From: Apostichopus japonicus | Taxonomy: Eukaryota; Echinodermata; Holothuroidea; Aspidochirotida; Stichopodidae | DNA: 64,000 bases | Direction: 5' to 3' | Assembly (NCBI RefSeq): GCF_037975245.1 | Contig: NC_092576.1 | Location: 38,968,611-39,032,610, forward strand | Part shown: one piece after another, positions 60,618 through 64,000 of the stretch | Numbering within the stretch: the stretch's first letter is position 1 | Layout of the letters: every line of letters starts with the position of its first letter | Made by a program: the position numbers and the translations under genes | Notes under the pieces: generated by a model | The model's input: the letters and a program-made list of their open reading frames with translations, nothing else | Told to the model about the DNA's origin: nothing | The model's database searches: none

Positions 60618-62654
60618 CTAAAATATAAATGAAAACAAAGCAGGTATAGGTAACCAGTATCAACAAACTAAAACACGATAATATAAGACAGAACGGATAT
60701 CGATGTTATAATCTATGTTTGCATCAGGTCAAACTTTCATAGATTTAGTTAACGAGACATACACAGTAAACAGTTGAATTCCGTTTATTGTTCATGCAAA
60801 AGGCAACACTTTTAACTGAGAAATTCATACAGTATACTTTTCCTTATACTTATAGAAACGTACAAGAATAAAGACCAATGGGAGCAATCAGCTTGTCTCA
60901 GTGTTTTTCTCCAAAGCTAGATGTGCTATCGACATTATTATATCACAGAACTATATCTATTAACTGTATGGTTGCATCCCAACACTAACATATGTTTAAA
61001 GCAGAAGGGTCAAGTAACCATCATTTGAGAATTGAGAAAACTGTTATAACATATTCGCAAATAGTCAGCATCTGTCCTGAATTAGAATTAGATATATGTT
61101 TTTATCATTAAGCAAACATACATTGTGTACAATATTAATTTCAAACATTTTGTGTGCGTTTGAAATGTAATTAACACCAAACCTTACACATATTACTTTA
61201 AATATATATTTAAAACTGATTAAACCCTTACCTCCCCTTTTCCCTACACAATTTCCAATATGATAGTTAGAGAAAGTAATTTGTTGTGACACATTTTAAA
61301 CAGTTATCTCTCTCTAGTAGTTAAGGGTCAGAGCGCCCTCAGTTACTGAATGTGCAAAGGTTTGCTCCTTTCATTGCATTGTGCAAAATCTCACTTATAT
61401 TACCTTAATTTCATTAGGATCTTATAAGGTGTTAAGTTTGCAAAGAGCTGTACTTTACTGTCTTTTACTTGTGGTATTTAATTTAGTTATTGAAATTAAG
61501 ATAGCAGATATCTTTAAATGTATGTATTCTAGTAATTTGAATTGAAGTTTTGAGTTTATGTCTATTAAAATTATTTTTCCAGATATTCTAAAGTTATTAC
61601 AACTGAAATGTCGTGTTTAATCTAACTCTGTTTCAGATCTCTCTCTGAAGTTAATTACATTGCTCATAAACATTGCAGATAACATACAAAAAGAACTTAA
61701 CGATTGGAAAGCAATCATATAACCTGAGCATTTGTCCTTAAAGCGTGAAGGTTGTATACAATCCATGATCTATTATAGACAGCTATATGTAAATTTATCA
61801 GAGCTTTGATGTAGAATATTCTGATGAAAACATGAGCAAGCTACATTTTTCTTGATTTATGTTCGATTTTTACGTTTGTTTACTACCAGTGGTACCGCTT
61901 CCTTTATTTTACCGCTAGGAGAATTCGTTCACGGTTTTACTCTGTATTATGTTGTTATTTTAATTCCTTCAAACCATACCGCTAGTGTTTGCTCCTTTCA
62001 TTGCATTGTGCAAAATCTCACTTATCACTCATGTAACTTTGGAAGTTTTTGCATCAGATTCAGGGCACCAGCTACGTTGTTTTTGTATGTCATTGTATTA
62101 AACATGTGTGATCTATTCCTCACTCTCACCAACCAACTACACTAAGACCCCTCCACTTTCCCATATCCTGTTCTAAATTTCCACAACGATTTAATATGCA
62201 TTCAAAACACGTCATTATCTTATCTTATTTCAGAGAGAGAGATCACTTTCGTTAATGTTTACATATTCAAGCTCCCCTCACTGTAATACTATGTAGTAGC
62301 CAGTTGAGTGTACTGTACATGGTCTAGGTTTTATTGATGTTTGTAATTCTTTGATATCTCTGTTTTTTCTGTGCGAAAGTAAATATACGGAACGTTCAGT
62401 ACATTACAGAAAACTAATTAACTGATTTATTTAAACTGTTCCAAAACTCTTTCTCAGCTATGTCACTCGTTTGTGAAATGTCTTTCTTAATGTTTTTTTA
62501 ATAGAAGAAACAGTCTTATTCTGGCCGGGATTAACATGATATGAACTGTATCTTTAATGTTCTTGAATTATGAGAAGAAAGGAAACAACAATATGAACCG
62601 AACAAGGCAAAATATAGTCATCAATCATTTTCTAATCAATCATCGTTACTTTAC
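60618..62654. other. Probable intron; short exact duplication inside
   Basis: No further exon recognised. A 39-bp exact direct repeat occurs at 61360-61398 and 61987-62025. The 97-codon plus-strand frame at 61852-62145 overlaps the second copy and has no other support. Confidence 0.4.
61360..62025. repeat. 39-bp exact direct repeat, 627 bp apart
   Basis: GTTTGCTCCTTTCATTGCAT and the 19 bases after it are identical at 61360-61398 and 61987-62025. The DNA between and around the copies is unrelated, so this is a small dispersed duplication and not a tandem repeat. Confidence 0.85.
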
Positions 62655-62728
62655 CTTCAACGTTCTTTGTAATTAAGTTGAACAAATCATGTATCGATGT
62701 ATAAGGAGGCAGCAGACAGTACTTAAAC
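62655..62728 (-). CDS. 74-bp exon of an unrecognised gene
   Basis: AATCATCAG acceptor and GTAAAG donor, open only in phase 2 (the other two frames contain stops), leaving phase 1. It encodes FKYCLLPPYTSIHDLFNLIT then KNVE. It is the most upstream exon of the five-exon chain that ends at 55886; earlier exons probably lie beyond the window. Confidence 0.45.
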
Positions 62729-63119
62729 CTGATGATTAAAGAAACGGAACATTTGATTAACAAAGAGACAAAATCAGAGACTCCATAATGATTAGACGCT
62801 GGATTCGAATTAACTTTAAAATGAATAATGTAATAAGGAGATACCATTGTTTCTCTCCATTTCCTACTACACAATGTACCAGCTACACTATGTACCAGCG
62901 GCAAGATGTCTTAGCTCCGTGTTCAATTTATGTAATTAACGACGTGCGCTTTATTTAAATACTCTCCGGTGATATACCGCATGTAATAACCAGCCGAGAA
63001 ATGTTTGCGAGATAATTTAAAATTTACTAATAACTATCAATATGCCCTTTTAATATCTGTTCGACACCTCACATCATTAGTTTGATTGTTATTTCATGTC
63101 ATGTGATACTTGGAGAATG
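62729..63119. other. No gene recognised
   Basis: Short AT-rich spacer with no supported exon, next to the terminal CAT/CAC tract. Confidence 0.35.
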
Positions 63120-64000
63120 GGAAGATTACCATAATCATCATCTTAATCACCCCATTAACCATCACTATCACCGTAATCACCACTATCACCATCACCACTA
63201 TCTAAATCATCAAGATATTCATCACCATCACCATCACCATCACAAGCACCATCATCTTAATCACAATCATTATCATCATTGTCATCTTCATCGTCACTAT
63301 CACCATGATCATCATCGTCGCTAATCTGGTCATTTGTGTGACCACCATTACCATCATCACCACTTTTCTCATCATGATCTCCATCACCATCATCACATAC
63401 CACCATCGTTGTCATCAGTATCACCATATAATCCCAAGAACATCATCATATGGATCATGATCATAAACATCAACATTACCATCATGGTCTTCGTCGTAAT
63501 CATCGTAAACAACATCATTACCATATGATACCACCATCACCATCACCACCATCATCATCATCACCACCACCATCACCACCATCAACATCATCACCGCCAA
63601 CATCATCATCAACATCACCACAATCACCATCATCATCACCATCACCACAACCATCATCATCGTCAACATCATCATTATCACCATCGATATCACCATCATC
63701 ACCAACATCATCATTATTATCATTACCGGGATCACCATCACCTTCATCATCCAAATCGTCATGATCACCAACTCCACCGTCATCATCACCATCACCATCG
63801 TCATCACCACCATCATCATCACCATCATCATCACCATTATCACCATTGTCATCAACACCACCATCATAACCATCATCATCATCTCAGGAGGCCACCACCA
63901 CCATCACCACCACCATCATCATCACAAACATCATCATTATCACCATCGATATCCCCATCATCATCACCAACATCATCATTATTATCATTACCGTCATCAT
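63120..64000. repeat. CAT/CAC trinucleotide-rich tract
   Basis: Same class as 1-815 and shares non-triplet words with it, including a 24-bp identical segment around GGTCATTTGTGTGACC (391-414 and 63325-63348) and CATATGAT words. It runs off the right edge. All open frames in it are repeat artefacts. Confidence 0.95.

Overview
This window is invertebrate nuclear DNA: AT-rich, intron-rich, with long intergenic stretches, many microsatellites and transposon remnants, and no bacterial gene layout. The best clue to the host is a NACHT-domain receptor whose pre-NACHT segment and LRR-type exons resemble the expanded NLR families of invertebrate deuterostomes. An echinoderm (for example a sea cucumber) is my best guess, but it is an inference and not proven by the sequence. 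Almost all genes are on the minus strand and are read here as exons with matching splice phases. Most long open frames in simple repeats are artefacts.

Layout. 1-815: degenerate CAT/CAC repeat. 836-1923: LTR-like unit (solo LTR) with TATA box and initiator. 3337-9954: four minus-strand exons of an NLR-type LRR region. One of these ends at a splice donor directly next to a 34-bp minisatellite. 11578-14712: a foldback element and a hAT-like element side by side; a nearby duplicate supplies the empty site of the hAT-like insertion. 15595-18500: duplicated segments, hairpin elements, a 105-bp tandem repeat and a LINE 3' scrap. 22374-27262: a CACTA-like element of 4.9 kb with a nested tRNA-derived SINE. 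27495-29020: the large NACHT exon. 32128-33016: 889 bp of pure TATC repeat. 34725-36590: a broken non-LTR retrotransposon. 37077-37283: a long palindrome around a TA tract.

40951-50960: nine minus-strand exons of a Myt1 (PKMYT1) kinase, from the catalytic loop to the C-terminus. They carry a frameshift, an in-frame stop and loss of the catalytic-loop Asn, so this looks like a decayed copy, although assembly error could explain the first two. A complete Ty3/gypsy-type retrotransposon with identical 167-bp LTRs, a 5-bp target duplication and an unbroken 1,341-codon gag-pol lies in one of its introns. 55886-62728: five phase-compatible minus-strand exons, including a 26-bp microexon, form the 3' end of a gene I cannot name. 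63120-64000 ends in the same CAT/CAC repeat family that opens the window.

There is no operon-like cooperation here. The biology is an innate immune receptor built from duplicated exons, a damaged cell-cycle kinase gene, one unrecognised gene, and a dense layer of mobile DNA that has shaped introns and possibly splice sites.
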